NCBI RefSeq assembly: GCF_905196875.1
Contig: NZ_CAJJWO010000031.1
Location: forward strand, 1 to 58,995
Reading direction: 5' to 3'
DNA from: an uncultured Parabacteroides sp.
GTDB lineage: Bacteria; Bacteroidota; Bacteroidia; Bacteroidales; Tannerellaceae
Length of the DNA: 58,995 nucleotides
Part shown: piece by piece, positions 33,385-42,120 of the stretch
Position numbering within the stretch: the stretch's first letter is position 1
Layout of the letters: each line of letters starts with the position of its first letter
Program-made: the position numbers and the translations under genes
The notes under the pieces: model-generated
What the model was told of the DNA's origin: nothing
The model's input: the letters and a program-made list of their open reading frames with translations, nothing else
Databases searched by the model: none

Positions 33385-35370
33385 ATGAAAACTTATGTCA
33401 GACAAAACATTCCGGAGAGAAATAACAGGGGTTCATTTACTCCGATACGAAAACAGAATACTGCTGCTTTTGTGGATAATCGTCCGAAAAACAAGCTCAT
33501 AGTTCAATTGGCCTCCCGCGAGATCGGCGATCTTGATTATGGAGGTGCGCATCACAGACAGGTTGCCTTAGATGTCGCTGAAGCCACCGGAGAGGAACAT
33601 CGTGGAGGTCGGCATACTACGATTGACAGCCTGAATGCTTCGACAGGTGTGACCAAATATATGGAAGATTTTAGGTTTCATAGGTTATTGGAAAAGATAA
33701 ACGCCCTTTCCGGCAATTTTGAGAGTAAACTTCGCACTGTTAATTTGAGTACTCTCACTAATAGTGAACATCAACATTTATGGTTACTTTTCTTAAAGAA
33801 AAATATAGCTTATATCGATCTGAAGAAAGAAGTCGATGCGACTATAGACCCTGCCATTAGTGCCACCAAGGCCGACAGGCTATCAAAAAATGCACAAGGG
33901 GGGAAGCCTGCCAGACCGACCATTGAGGCTTGGTATTATAAACGATCCGTTCCTGCTAATTACGATGAGTATAAACGACTTTACTTCTGGGTTTGGAACG
34001 CCTTCTTCAGGCGGACATCCAAACTAGGGATCGACTTTACAGCGGCACTTGGAAAGACGATTCACTTCAACCTGACCGGTGATGTCTATCGGCGGGCTTT
34101 GGCCGAGAGGACAGGAAGAGCACATACTCGCCGAAGCGCGATAACTTATTCGGAAATGCGGCATTTACGGAAATTGTGGGATAGAAACAAGGCGCCCAGT
34201 GTCCGTTTCCAGCAGAACACCCACCCTACCCCAACGACTGTATCGGTTCAGGATGTAAGTAGACCGTTTCGTTTACTCGATTTATTCGGCCCTGTAGCCA
34301 TTAAAAGGATATTCCAGACCCCGCAATGGATCACTGCCTCCCGTGAATATGAACTCAATTTAGGTAGCTATGCAGCCAATGGCAGGCCTGAGGCAAAAGC
34401 GGCTATCCAGGAAGGATTGAATAAGATGGACAGAGTTTGCGCAAAATATCATAAGGCGGATTGTCTCAGGAAGTTTCAGGCTTCCAGAGCGGTATTCGGG
34501 CTTCTAAATCCAACAAGTGCCGGGCAGGTAGGCACCCACTATGCGACGGTAAGGAGTGTTATAAAAGGAGTGCCCGAAGCAGGGAAAGACCCTGTGAACA
34601 TGCGTGAACAGATGACTGCCTTTTTTAATGCCGGGCTGTGGAACCCCAAAGGTTATACAATAGCCAGAATACTGACAGAATTGAGAGCTATGCCTGATGA
34701 TGCCAGAAAAGCAAAGGCTGCTGAACTCGGCATACCGGAAAAGCAGTTAACCGATATATGCGACACATCACGCGGAAGATTATTGGATACGCCTATTGAT
34801 CAGGATCCCGGACGGAGAGAACGAATACCCCGGCCGGCTGCAGAAAGAGATGCAATGGCTGTATCGGCTCAGGAATACGAAAAAAGAGGTGTGCCTTTAT
34901 CGTCCAGGGAGATGGCTTCTGCCGGAGCAGATCCGGCTCGTAAAGCCGATCCACTAACGTGGCGTGAGGGTATCTGTTGTTTCAGTATTGACGAAACAAC
35001 CGGTTGGGGAAAGCAGATGAAAGAGGATGGATTCCCCACAATAGCAGGTGGTTCAGGAACGGCAGCCCGGTTACTAAAGATCTACCAATGGATAGGTGGC
35101 GAAAACCCTATTAATTTCAGGTTGGCTTTAATGGGTTGGATGTTGCCTTGCAAAGATCATTCATTGATTGAAATAATGCAGGGTGCGGAAGCTGTTGGAG
35201 TAAAAGGCCCATCAGATAGGCTTGACAATCCGATCTACATGTACCGTTCTATAGCGCCAATAAGAACCCAAGAACTGAGAGCGAATGTGGCCAAAGAGTC
35301 TAAATTCCCTGATGAACATGTTCTTCATAAGGTGGATGATGCAAGTTATAAAAGATTGATAGAGGTTTAG
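33385..35370 (+). CDS. Orphan FVDNRP-motif protein, candidate contractile-injection cargo/toxin
   Basis: A 661-residue soluble protein with no signal peptide or membrane helix. Near the N-terminus (residues 28-42) is AAFVDNRPKNKLIVQ, a variant of the FVDNRPEAVAQRKLQ-type motif found at the start of many Bacteroidota polymorphic toxins and extracellular contractile injection system cargo proteins. The body is helical, basic and His-rich early (GGAHHRQVALDVAEATGEEH, about 53-72). The C-terminal ~145 residues look like a separate compact domain: EGICCFSIDETTGWGKQ, AGGSGTAARLL, LALMGWMLPCKDHSLIEIM, YMYRSIAPIRTQELR. I do not recognise a catalytic family; the conserved-looking Gly-rich loop and HSLIEIM helix are the best candidate active region. 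No immunity or injection-system genes adjoin it. Confidence 0.6.
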   Translation: MKTYVRQNIPERNNRGSFTPIRKQNTAAFVDNRPKNKLIVQLASREIGDLDYGGAHHRQVALDVAEATGEEHRGGRHTTIDSLNASTGVTKYMEDFRFHRLLEKINALSGNFESKLRTVNLSTLTNSEHQHLWLLFLKKNIAYIDLKKEVDATIDPAISATKADRLSKNAQGGKPARPTIEAWYYKRSVPANYDEYKRLYFWVWNAFFRRTSKLGIDFTAALGKTIHFNLTGDVYRRALAERTGRAHTRRSAITYSEMRHLRKLWDRNKAPSVRFQQNTHPTPTTVSVQDVSRPFRLLDLFGPVAIKRIFQTPQWITASREYELNLGSYAANGRPEAKAAIQEGLNKMDRVCAKYHKADCLRKFQASRAVFGLLNPTSAGQVGTHYATVRSVIKGVPEAGKDPVNMREQMTAFFNAGLWNPKGYTIARILTELRAMPDDARKAKAAELGIPEKQLTDICDTSRGRLLDTPIDQDPGRRERIPRPAAERDAMAVSAQEYEKRGVPLSSREMASAGADPARKADPLTWREGICCFSIDETTGWGKQMKEDGFPTIAGGSGTAARLLKIYQWIGGENPINFRLALMGWMLPCKDHSLIEIMQGAEAVGVKGPSDRLDNPIYMYRSIAPIRTQELRANVAKESKFPDEHVLHKVDDASYKRLIEV

Positions 35371-35446
35371 TTGTGATGAAATGTTCCGCCGTCGGCTCCT
35401 TTGGAGGGGCAGGCGGGACAGAGATAAGGAGAGAAATCGAATGTAA

Positions 35447-35638
35447 TTACGACAATTTTCCCGTTTTTATTTCTGTCTTAAGAAAATCATATACATACCG
35501 AGAACTCCTGAAAATAAAGACCAGTCTTTTTATCCTGCAATTTAGAATATGTTTATCATACGAATGACTTTTTGCAAATTCACTGATAAGGATAATTATA
35601 TATTCCACTTTATCTTGTATGCTAAAATCACTATTCAT
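35447..35638 (-). pseudogene. DUF3791-like N-terminal remnant
   Basis: The first ~25 residues (DKVEYIIILISEFAKSHSYD) look like the start of small DUF3791 proteins, which often sit beside DUF3990 toxin-like genes. The remaining ~35 residues do not follow that family, which suggests a frameshift or junction soon after. The match is by eye only. Confidence 0.3.
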
Positions 35639-35750
35639 ATAATATTCTTTTCTATACGGTATATTAATTTATAATGCACAGGCTACTAAAGAACGATAAT
35701 TCTTGGGGGTGTATCAAGATGCTTGACGGCACATTTCATCCATCTTAGTT

Positions 35751-35903
35751 TCATTTGTTGCATAACGGATGCTTTTTGCGTAGCTCTTCTGTTGTGTAAT
35801 ACCGATTGTGACGATCATCGTCTTCCGATAATTAGATCTCTTCTTTAAGTTCTTCCACTGTAAAGCGACAATGTGTATTAGTATCCAGAAAGACTTTTTT
35901 CAT
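35751..35903 (-). pseudogene. Remnant of a PIN-type toxin joined to an antitoxin-like tail
   Basis: The ATG at 35903 overlaps the stop of the upstream small ORF (ATGA). It opens MKKVFLDTN, the standard start of VapC/PIN ribonucleases, including the first metal-binding Asp. The rest of a PIN domain (~120 residues) is absent: the frame goes directly into FTVEELKEEI and stops at 35832. In the same frame after the stop it continues with RYYTTEELRKKHPLCNK to 35751, which resembles the C-terminus of a small antitoxin. This looks like an internal deletion fusing two gene ends, plus a stop codon. Confidence 0.5.
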
Positions 35904-36046
35904 TTGTATTTTTCTTCTAAATATTTGTGATAAGCAGTTCTTCTATTTAAATCGCCTTCTTCCAAAGGTTCACCTGCGCCTAATAAGCTTAAAACAACGT
36001 CAGGGATTGCATCTTCAGAAGATTTCGGTATCTGTGTTGTCTCCAT
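35900..36046 (-). CDS. Small antitoxin-like protein
   Basis: A 48-residue ORF starting METTQIPKSSEDAI and ending AYHKYLEEKYK, charged and probably helical. Its stop overlaps the start of the PIN remnant by the 4-bp ATGA, the usual arrangement of an antitoxin before a VapC-type toxin. A promoter-like box TATATTTG lies upstream on the minus strand at 36098-36105. The partner toxin is broken, so the gene may be decaying. Too short for the usual ORF cut-off. Confidence 0.5.
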   Translation of the reverse strand: METTQIPKSSEDAIPDVVLSLLGAGEPLEEGDLNRRTAYHKYLEEKYK

Positions 36047-36097
36047 ATACTTATCCTTTTAGTCAATGATTCTTTTATCTTTATGTCTTAACAGTCA

Positions 36098-36105
36098 CAA
36101 ATATA
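36098..36105 (-). promoter_or_regulatory. Candidate promoter box for the small antitoxin-like ORF
   Basis: TATATTTG on the minus strand matches the -7 consensus, 52 bp upstream of the ATG at 36046. It faces away from the dnaG promoter. Confidence 0.4.
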
Positions 36106-36139
36106 ATCATTATTTCTATTTCCGGCCTGTCAAAAGGCG

Positions 36140-36170
36140 TTGTTTTGGAGACAAAATATCACTACATTTG
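36140..36170 (+). promoter_or_regulatory. dnaG promoter
   Basis: TTG (36140-36142), 20 bp, TACATTTG (36163-36170), 26 bp before the dnaG ATG. Both boxes and spacing fit the Bacteroidales consensus. Confidence 0.65.
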
Positions 36171-36196
36171 TGACCTGTTTAATAGAAAGGAAATAA

Positions 36197-38317
36197 ATGA
36201 TCGATCAACCTACCATAGACCGGATACTTGACGCTGCAAACATTGTGGATGTTGTTTCAGAATTCGTTACCTTGCGTAAGCGAGGGATCAACTATGTAGG
36301 ATTATGTCCTTTTCATACTGATAAAACACCCTCGTTCTACGTCTCTCCGGCTAAAAATATATGTAAATGTTTTGCCTGTGGCGAAGGCGGTACGGCCGTT
36401 CACTTCATTATGAAGCATGAACAACTGAACTATTTCGATGCCCTGCGCTACCTGGCCAAGAAATATAATATCGAGATACAGGAACGGGAACTGACCGAAA
36501 AAGAAAAGCAAAAGAAAAGCGACCGCGAAAGTATGCTGATCGTCAATAGCTGGGCGCAGCAATACTTTACCACCCAGCTATACGAACATGTAGAAGGGAA
36601 AACGGTCGGACTGCGCTACTTTGCCGAACGTGGCTTCCGCGAAGACACCATTCGCAAATTCCAGCTCGGATATAGTCTCGATCAACGGGATGCCCTGTAT
36701 AAAGAAGCGACAAAGAACGGATACAAAAAAGAATTCCTTGAAAAGACCGGTCTGGTGATTGCCTACGATAACAGAGGCGTGAACGATCGTTTCCGTGGTC
36801 GTGTAATCTTCCCGGTTCATACATTGAGCGGTAAAGTTGTCGCCTTTGGGGGACGTATACTCAAAAAGGATGAAAAGACAGCCAAATACGTCAACTCTCC
36901 CGAAAGTGAGATTTACCATAAGAGCAACGAGCTCTACGGCATTTTCTTTGCCAAGCAGGCCATAGTCAAAGCAGACTGTTGCTTCCTGGTGGAAGGATAT
37001 ACGGATGTGATATCCATGCACCAGGCAGGCATAGAGAACGTAGTCGCCTCTTCCGGTACGGCTCTTACGCAGGGACAGATACGGCTTATACACCGTTTTA
37101 CCAGTAATATAACCGTGCTGTATGACGGCGATGCCGCCGGTATCAAAGCCGCCCTGCGCGGTATCGACCTGTTATTGGAAGACGGCATGAACGTCAAAGT
37201 AGTTCTCTTGCCGGACGGTGAAGACCCCGACTCGTTCGCCCGCAAACACAACGCGAGCCAGTTTGCCGAATTTATCAAACAAAACGAAACGGACTTCATC
37301 CGCTTCAAAACCCGTTTATTACTGGATGATGCAGGAACCGACCCGATCAAGCGTTCGTCGCTAATCACGGATATTATCCGCACGGTAGCCATCATCCCTG
37401 ATAATATAGCCCGCTCCATCTATATCCGCGAATGCAGCAGTATGATGGAAATAGACGAGCAGGTGTTGCTTAACGAGGTCAATAAAATACGCCTGAGCAA
37501 AGACGAGAGACAGACGCAGCAAGCACCTTCGGTACAACCCCAGGTAAGCCCTCTGCCGGATTATCCGGATATACCGGATTATCAGCCGTTCGTCGGAGAA
37601 GCGACCGGGGAAGAAAGTTTTCTTCCGCCGGACGATAATATGCCCCCTCCGCCACCACCGGAGGAATATCCGTCGGAAGAGACTGGTCCTATGGAGATTC
37701 CGCCAATGGCTCCCCCTCCTCCCCAACCGCAGATGCCGCAGCCGCCTAAACGTTCGCCCTACGAGGTATACGAAGTAACCTTGCTGAAATATATCGTGCG
37801 CTATGGCGAAAAGGTGCTGTTCGACTATGTGGATGAGGAAACGAACGAGCATATCGTTATGCATGTTGCCGAATATATCCGTTACGACCTGGAACGTGAC
37901 GATCTGACCTTCTATACCCCGATCTTTAAAAATATGCTCGACGAAGCTGCCGAGAGATGCAAGAACGAGGGATTTATTGCCAACCGCTACTTCCTGGCTC
38001 ATCCGGATCCGAACGTTAGCCGTCTGGCAGCGAACCTGATAAGCGAAAAATATCAGTTGAGCAAATATCATAGCAAATATCGTGAACTGGAACAGGAAGA
38101 GGACAAACTGGATCAGTTGGTTATACGTGAAATATATGCCATGAAGGATGCTTATATCATACGCCAGATCAAAGAGACCCAGTTGGGTATCAAGGAAGCG
38201 CATCTGAAAGGGAATGAAGATCAGGTGTTCGAGCTGATGAGAAAGCTGACCCACCTGAACGAGATAAAAAATGTATTGAGTAAAGAATTGGGAGAACGTA
38301 TCGTATTAAAAATGTAA
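36197..38317 (+). CDS. dnaG: DNA primase
   Basis: A 706-residue primase that makes RNA primers at the replication fork. The N-terminal CHC2 zinc finger (about 38-65: CPFHTDKTPSF, CKCFACGEGG), the catalytic core, and the TOPRIM domain (about 265-345: FLVEGYTDVISMHQAG, LYDGDAAGIKAALRGIDLL) are complete. A Pro/Glu-rich low-complexity linker (about 440-520, with PPPPPPEEYP and APPPPQPQMPQ) precedes the C-terminal DnaB-interacting helices, which makes the protein longer than E. coli DnaG. It is first in a plus-strand run; the ABC gene starts 16 bp later. Confidence 0.95.
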   Translation: MIDQPTIDRILDAANIVDVVSEFVTLRKRGINYVGLCPFHTDKTPSFYVSPAKNICKCFACGEGGTAVHFIMKHEQLNYFDALRYLAKKYNIEIQERELTEKEKQKKSDRESMLIVNSWAQQYFTTQLYEHVEGKTVGLRYFAERGFREDTIRKFQLGYSLDQRDALYKEATKNGYKKEFLEKTGLVIAYDNRGVNDRFRGRVIFPVHTLSGKVVAFGGRILKKDEKTAKYVNSPESEIYHKSNELYGIFFAKQAIVKADCCFLVEGYTDVISMHQAGIENVVASSGTALTQGQIRLIHRFTSNITVLYDGDAAGIKAALRGIDLLLEDGMNVKVVLLPDGEDPDSFARKHNASQFAEFIKQNETDFIRFKTRLLLDDAGTDPIKRSSLITDIIRTVAIIPDNIARSIYIRECSSMMEIDEQVLLNEVNKIRLSKDERQTQQAPSVQPQVSPLPDYPDIPDYQPFVGEATGEESFLPPDDNMPPPPPPEEYPSEETGPMEIPPMAPPPPQPQMPQPPKRSPYEVYEVTLLKYIVRYGEKVLFDYVDEETNEHIVMHVAEYIRYDLERDDLTFYTPIFKNMLDEAAERCKNEGFIANRYFLAHPDPNVSRLAANLISEKYQLSKYHSKYRELEQEEDKLDQLVIREIYAMKDAYIIRQIKETQLGIKEAHLKGNEDQVFELMRKLTHLNEIKNVLSKELGERIVLKM

Positions 38318-38333
38318 AAACAACTCATAGCCT

Positions 38334-39260
38334 ATGAACTTTTTGGAAACGGAAGATGTGGTAAAACAGTATGCCAATCATCTTGCCCTGAACAAAGTCA
38401 GCATCCAGGTACCGGAAGGAAAGATATTCGGACTACTCGGACCTAACGGTGCCGGCAAAACCACACTGATCCGTATCATCAACCGCATCACGGCTCCCGA
38501 CAGTGGGATCGTTCGTTTCAACGGACGTGAATCGCAGCCAGAGGACATATACCAGATCGGATACCTGCCGGAAGAACGTGGTCTTTATAAAAAAATGAAA
38601 GTCGGCGAACAGGCGATCTACCTGGCACAATTGAAAGGATTATCGTACCCAGAAGCTCGTAAACGCCTTACCCGGTGGTTCGAAAAGTTCGACATCATGC
38701 CCTGGTGGAACAAGAAACTGGAAGAGTTGTCGAAAGGGATGCAACAGAAAGTTCAATTCATCATTACGGTTATCCACGAACCGGCACTGCTTATATTCGA
38801 CGAACCGTTCAGCGGTTTCGACCCGGTGAATGCAGAACGGCTGAAACAGGAGATCCTGGAACTGAAAGAGAAAGGCCATACCATTATATTTTCTACCCAC
38901 AATATGGCTTCGGTCGAAGAGATATGTGATAATATCGCCCTGATCAACCGGTCGCAGGTCGTACTTTCGGGGAATGTAACGGAAGTAAGGAACCGTTTCC
39001 GCAACAATACGTTTACCCTGCGTATCACTTCCGACAGCTCTCTGCAGGACGACCAGACAAATATCTTCACGTTACTTTCCGAAAAGGAACAGAGCGGGAT
39101 ACGCGAACTTCAGATACACAAGGCCGAAGGTATCAGTAATTCCACCTTACTATCCGCCCTTTCGGAACAGGCTGAAATTCTTTCATTTGCAGAAGAGCTA
39201 CCATCCATGAACGATATATTTATTAACACCGTATCAGGTACAAACACGACACAGGCATGA
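38334..39260 (+). CDS. ABC transporter ATP-binding protein
   Basis: A 308-residue ATPase. Walker A is GPNGAGKT (about 34-41), the signature is LSKGMQQKVQ (about 131-140), and Walker B is LLIFDEPFSGFDP (about 150-162), with the switch His in STHNM. The C-terminal ~90 residues match the extra domain of NatA/DUF4162-type ATPases. It overlaps the next gene by 4 bp (ATGA), so it pairs with that permease as an exporter of unknown substrate, possibly sodium by analogy to NatAB. Confidence 0.92.
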   Translation: MNFLETEDVVKQYANHLALNKVSIQVPEGKIFGLLGPNGAGKTTLIRIINRITAPDSGIVRFNGRESQPEDIYQIGYLPEERGLYKKMKVGEQAIYLAQLKGLSYPEARKRLTRWFEKFDIMPWWNKKLEELSKGMQQKVQFIITVIHEPALLIFDEPFSGFDPVNAERLKQEILELKEKGHTIIFSTHNMASVEEICDNIALINRSQVVLSGNVTEVRNRFRNNTFTLRITSDSSLQDDQTNIFTLLSEKEQSGIRELQIHKAEGISNSTLLSALSEQAEILSFAEELPSMNDIFINTVSGTNTTQA

Positions 39261-40567
39261 ATAAAATAGGACTTATAATCAAAAGAGAGTATTTGCGCCG
39301 GGTAAGTAAAAAGTCGTTTATCCTGCTTACGTTACTGACTCCGTTCCTGTTCGCCGCATTGGTATTTGTTCCATTATGGTTATCCACGATCAAAGGAGAC
39401 GAAGTGCGCAATATTGCCATTATCGATACGACCGGGAAATATGCCCAACTGTTTGAGAATAACGAAAGTTTCCACTTCATCCATAGCGACAAGACGTTAG
39501 ACGACTATCGCCGGAACAGCGACAAGGAAATATTCGCTTTCCTGAGTATTACAGATGATCTGTTGAACAATCCAAAGGCAGCAACCCTCTACTCGGAAAA
39601 ACAGGTGCCTGTCGAACTGAGCCGGTTGGTCAACCAGACATTAAGCAAACAACTGGAAAGCGAAAAGCTTGCTTCCTTCAATATCCCCAATCTGAAAGAG
39701 ATCATTAAGGAAAGTAAGATCAACTTCAATATACAGACTATCAAATGGAGTGAGGACGGGCAGGAAAGTACCTCGTCGGCCACCGTAGCTTCTGTGATCG
39801 GAATGGTATTTACCTTTATTATCTACATGTTTATTATGATGTACGGAGCGATGGTGATGCAAGGCGTCATGGAAGAAAAGACGAACCGTATCATCGAAGT
39901 AATGATCTCTTCCGTACGGCCGTTCGACCTGATGATGGGAAAGATTATCGGTATCGGTTTCGTCGGCCTGACACAGGTATTCCTGTGGGGTATTATCACG
40001 ACCATACTGGTTAGCGTAGGTGGTTTTATGTTCTCCGGTGGAGTCGATGTGGCATCCCTGCAAGCCGGGCCTCAAATGGGGATGGTGGATGCGAATGCAC
40101 TGGCATCTTCTTCGGGCAATGAGATTATGGGGATTATCAATTCGATCAATATCGCAGAAATCGGTATTTCCTTTATTATCTACTTTATTGGCGGCTATAT
40201 GTTGTATGCATCCATATTCGCGGCTATCGGTTCGGCTGTAGACAGCCAGGAAGATACACAGCAGTTTATGGCGCCTGTTACGATCTTTATGATCTTTGCG
40301 CTGTATGCCGGCATTTACAGTATGGAAAATCCGGATGGGCCGCTGGCTTTCTGGTGTTCGATGGTTCCGTTCACTTCACCGATCGTCATGATGGTACGTA
40401 TCCCGTTTGAAATTCCTTTGTGGGAAAAGTTATTATCGGTCTCTTTATTGTATGCTTCCGCCATCGGCATAGTCTGGCTATCCGCCAAAATATACCGGGT
40501 AGGTATCCTGATGTACGGTAAAAAGCCGAGTATCAAGGAAATGGTGAAATGGATCAAGTATAAATAA
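39257..40567 (+). CDS. ABC-2 type transporter permease
   Basis: A 436-residue permease of the NatB/ABC-2 type. One N-terminal membrane helix (about 24-45) is followed by a large extracytoplasmic domain (about 50-170) and five to six helices toward the C-terminus, including IGMVFTFIIYMFIMMYGAMV. The segment GVMEEKTNRIIEVMISSVRP is the usual coupling helix signature of this family. It forms the membrane part of the exporter with the preceding ATPase. Confidence 0.9.
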   Translation: MNKIGLIIKREYLRRVSKKSFILLTLLTPFLFAALVFVPLWLSTIKGDEVRNIAIIDTTGKYAQLFENNESFHFIHSDKTLDDYRRNSDKEIFAFLSITDDLLNNPKAATLYSEKQVPVELSRLVNQTLSKQLESEKLASFNIPNLKEIIKESKINFNIQTIKWSEDGQESTSSATVASVIGMVFTFIIYMFIMMYGAMVMQGVMEEKTNRIIEVMISSVRPFDLMMGKIIGIGFVGLTQVFLWGIITTILVSVGGFMFSGGVDVASLQAGPQMGMVDANALASSSGNEIMGIINSINIAEIGISFIIYFIGGYMLYASIFAAIGSAVDSQEDTQQFMAPVTIFMIFALYAGIYSMENPDGPLAFWCSMVPFTSPIVMMVRIPFEIPLWEKLLSVSLLYASAIGIVWLSAKIYRVGILMYGKKPSIKEMVKWIKYK

Positions 40568-40568
40568 T

Positions 40569-41093
40569 ATGGACTCAACGATATCACTCATATTAAGCCG
40601 TCACGGAGAGACGGAAGAAAACAAACTGCGTATCATGCAAGGACAAATGCCCGGTCATCTCTCCGAGTTGGGAAAACAACAGGCGGAGCAACTTGCCGAC
40701 CTGTTGGAAGGAGAAGAGATCGACGTGATTGTCAGTAGCGATCTGGCCCGTAGTTACGACACTGCTATGGCTGTTGCCCGGCGCAAAGGACTGGAGCCTG
40801 TCCAGACTCCCCTTCTCCGCGAAATGGATTGGGGAATCTATACCGGAAAGGTCGCCAATGAAATGGATTTCAAGAATCTGCCGGAAAGTGTGGAGAGCGT
40901 GGAGGCATTATACAAAAGAGCCGGAGAGTTCCTGCAATTCCTGCAAACGAAATTCCCCGGCAAACGTATCCTGGCCATCGGACACGGCGGGTTCAACCGG
41001 GCCATTATCGTACGGATAGAAAAAAGGCAGCAAGAGGATATCCTGAAGCTGCCAATTATGAAAAACACAGCTTGCCTGCATTTTTCGATATAA
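40569..41093 (+). CDS. Histidine phosphatase (phosphoglycerate mutase-like)
   Basis: A 174-residue member of the branch 2 / PGAM-like histidine phosphatase family. The catalytic RHGE motif is at about 11-14 (LILSRHGETEENKLR), and the second catalytic His is in AIGHGGFNRAI (about 139). Glu in the LREMDWGIYTG segment is the likely proton donor. Length is below that of true glycolytic dPGM, so a small-molecule phosphatase is more likely. It starts 1 bp after the permease stop, so translation is probably coupled. Confidence 0.85.
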   Translation: MDSTISLILSRHGETEENKLRIMQGQMPGHLSELGKQQAEQLADLLEGEEIDVIVSSDLARSYDTAMAVARRKGLEPVQTPLLREMDWGIYTGKVANEMDFKNLPESVESVEALYKRAGEFLQFLQTKFPGKRILAIGHGGFNRAIIVRIEKRQQEDILKLPIMKNTACLHFSI

Positions 41094-41105
41094 AACCGAA
41101 TTTGT

Positions 41106-41519
41106 TTATACCTGTGGTTGTACGACACTGAATGTGCCGGATGCTTTGCTGACGAGCTTATCGTCGCAGTAAATCTCGCACTCGCTGAAATGTACATGCC
41201 GTCCGGGTTTGATAACCGTGCCTCTGGCAATCAGTTCTTTTCCCCAGGCTGCCCGCAGGAAAGAAACTTTCAGTTCTGCTGTCAGCACATCCTTGTCCAG
41301 CGGGGTCATCGTATAAGCGGCAAAACCTGCGATCGTATCCGCCAGAGCAGCCAACACACCACCGTGGATAACACCGCTGTATTGGCGTTGTTCGTCATGC
41401 AGGGGCATACGCGCCTCAACGATCCCGTCTTCGACAGTGGTGAATTGTACTCCCAGATGATTTACATAGGGATTGGTCTTCACTCTGTCGAGCAATCTTT
41501 CTTTTACTTCTGTATTCAT
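41106..41519 (-). CDS. PaaI-family hotdog thioesterase
   Basis: A 137-residue single hotdog-fold acyl-CoA thioesterase. The central region QYSGVIHGGVLAALADTIAG carries the family's HGG motif and the Asp of the helix; LKVSFLRAAWGKELIARG is the next typical strand pair. It hydrolyses an acyl- or aryl-CoA; the substrate is not evident. It is the last gene of a minus-strand run after xpt, and ends 12 bp from the convergent phosphatase gene. Confidence 0.87.
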   Translation of the reverse strand: MNTEVKERLLDRVKTNPYVNHLGVQFTTVEDGIVEARMPLHDEQRQYSGVIHGGVLAALADTIAGFAAYTMTPLDKDVLTAELKVSFLRAAWGKELIARGTVIKPGRHVHFSECEIYCDDKLVSKASGTFSVVQPQV

Positions 41520-41547
41520 TATTTTTACTCAATTAGTTGGTCTCATT

Positions 41548-42114
41548 CTAGCGGATGGTGATCTTGCAGTCGTCCAAACTGTCGATAATAGCCAGGCTTT
41601 CCACATGGATACCTGATTCCCGCAAAGCTTTTCCTCCATCCTGAAATGCCTTTTCGATAATAAAACCCATACCGGCAATCGTTGCGCCTGCCTGCCCGGC
41701 CAGGTCGATCATTCCCATAGCGGCATTACCGAATGCGAGGAAGTCGTCGATAAACAGGATATGGTCGTCTGCCGTCAGAAAATTATTGCTGATACAAACA
41801 GAATAATCACGGTCTTTGGTGAAAGAGTGAACTACCGTGCTCAGCATATTCTCCATTGTCTTAGGTTGCTTCTTCTTTACAAATACCACAGGCAGTTGCA
41901 GGATATATCCGACCATGATAGCCGGGGCGATACCACTTGCTTCGATCGTTACGATCTTATTGATATGCTCTCCTTTAAATCGATTGATAAATTCTTCGGC
42001 AACCTTATACAGAAGCATCGGGTCCATCTGGTGATTAATAAAACTATCCACTTTCAGGATACCTCCCGGATAACATCTGCCGTCTTGCAGAATACGCTGT
42101 TTGAGTAATTCCAT
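41548..42114 (-). CDS. xpt: Xanthine phosphoribosyltransferase
   Basis: A 188-residue type I PRTase, close to B. subtilis Xpt length. It converts xanthine plus PRPP to XMP for purine salvage. The PRPP-binding loop ILFIDDFLAFGNAAMG (about 125-140) is intact, as are the N-terminal LLKQRILQDGRCYPGGILKV and VTIEASGIAPA segments. It is 6 bp downstream of the xanthine permease gene, so uptake and salvage are coupled in an operon. No purine riboswitch is seen; the gap upstream is too short. Confidence 0.93.
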   Translation of the reverse strand: MELLKQRILQDGRCYPGGILKVDSFINHQMDPMLLYKVAEEFINRFKGEHINKIVTIEASGIAPAIMVGYILQLPVVFVKKKQPKTMENMLSTVVHSFTKDRDYSVCISNNFLTADDHILFIDDFLAFGNAAMGMIDLAGQAGATIAGMGFIIEKAFQDGGKALRESGIHVESLAIIDSLDDCKITIR

Positions 42115-42120
42115 TTGTTT

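Larger units (their letters stand above)
35371..36196. other. Degraded accessory stretch between the FVDNRP gene and dnaG
   Basis: This 826-bp region holds only short or broken minus-strand reading frames: a DUF3791-like remnant, a PIN-toxin/antitoxin remnant and a small antitoxin-like ORF, listed separately, then the dnaG promoter. It looks like a graveyard of small toxin-antitoxin genes. A 64-codon plus-strand frame at 35373 overlaps the remnant and is not convincing. Confidence 0.5.

Noticed and set aside
35373..35567. 64-codon plus-strand frame just after the FVDNRP gene
   Set aside because: No recognisable sequence, starts at the preceding stop, and overlaps an opposing remnant with better family resemblance.
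42115..42120. Purine riboswitch before the xanthine genes
   Set aside because: Gaps between these genes are 6-22 bp, too short, and no aptamer-like structure was seen upstream of ltaE.
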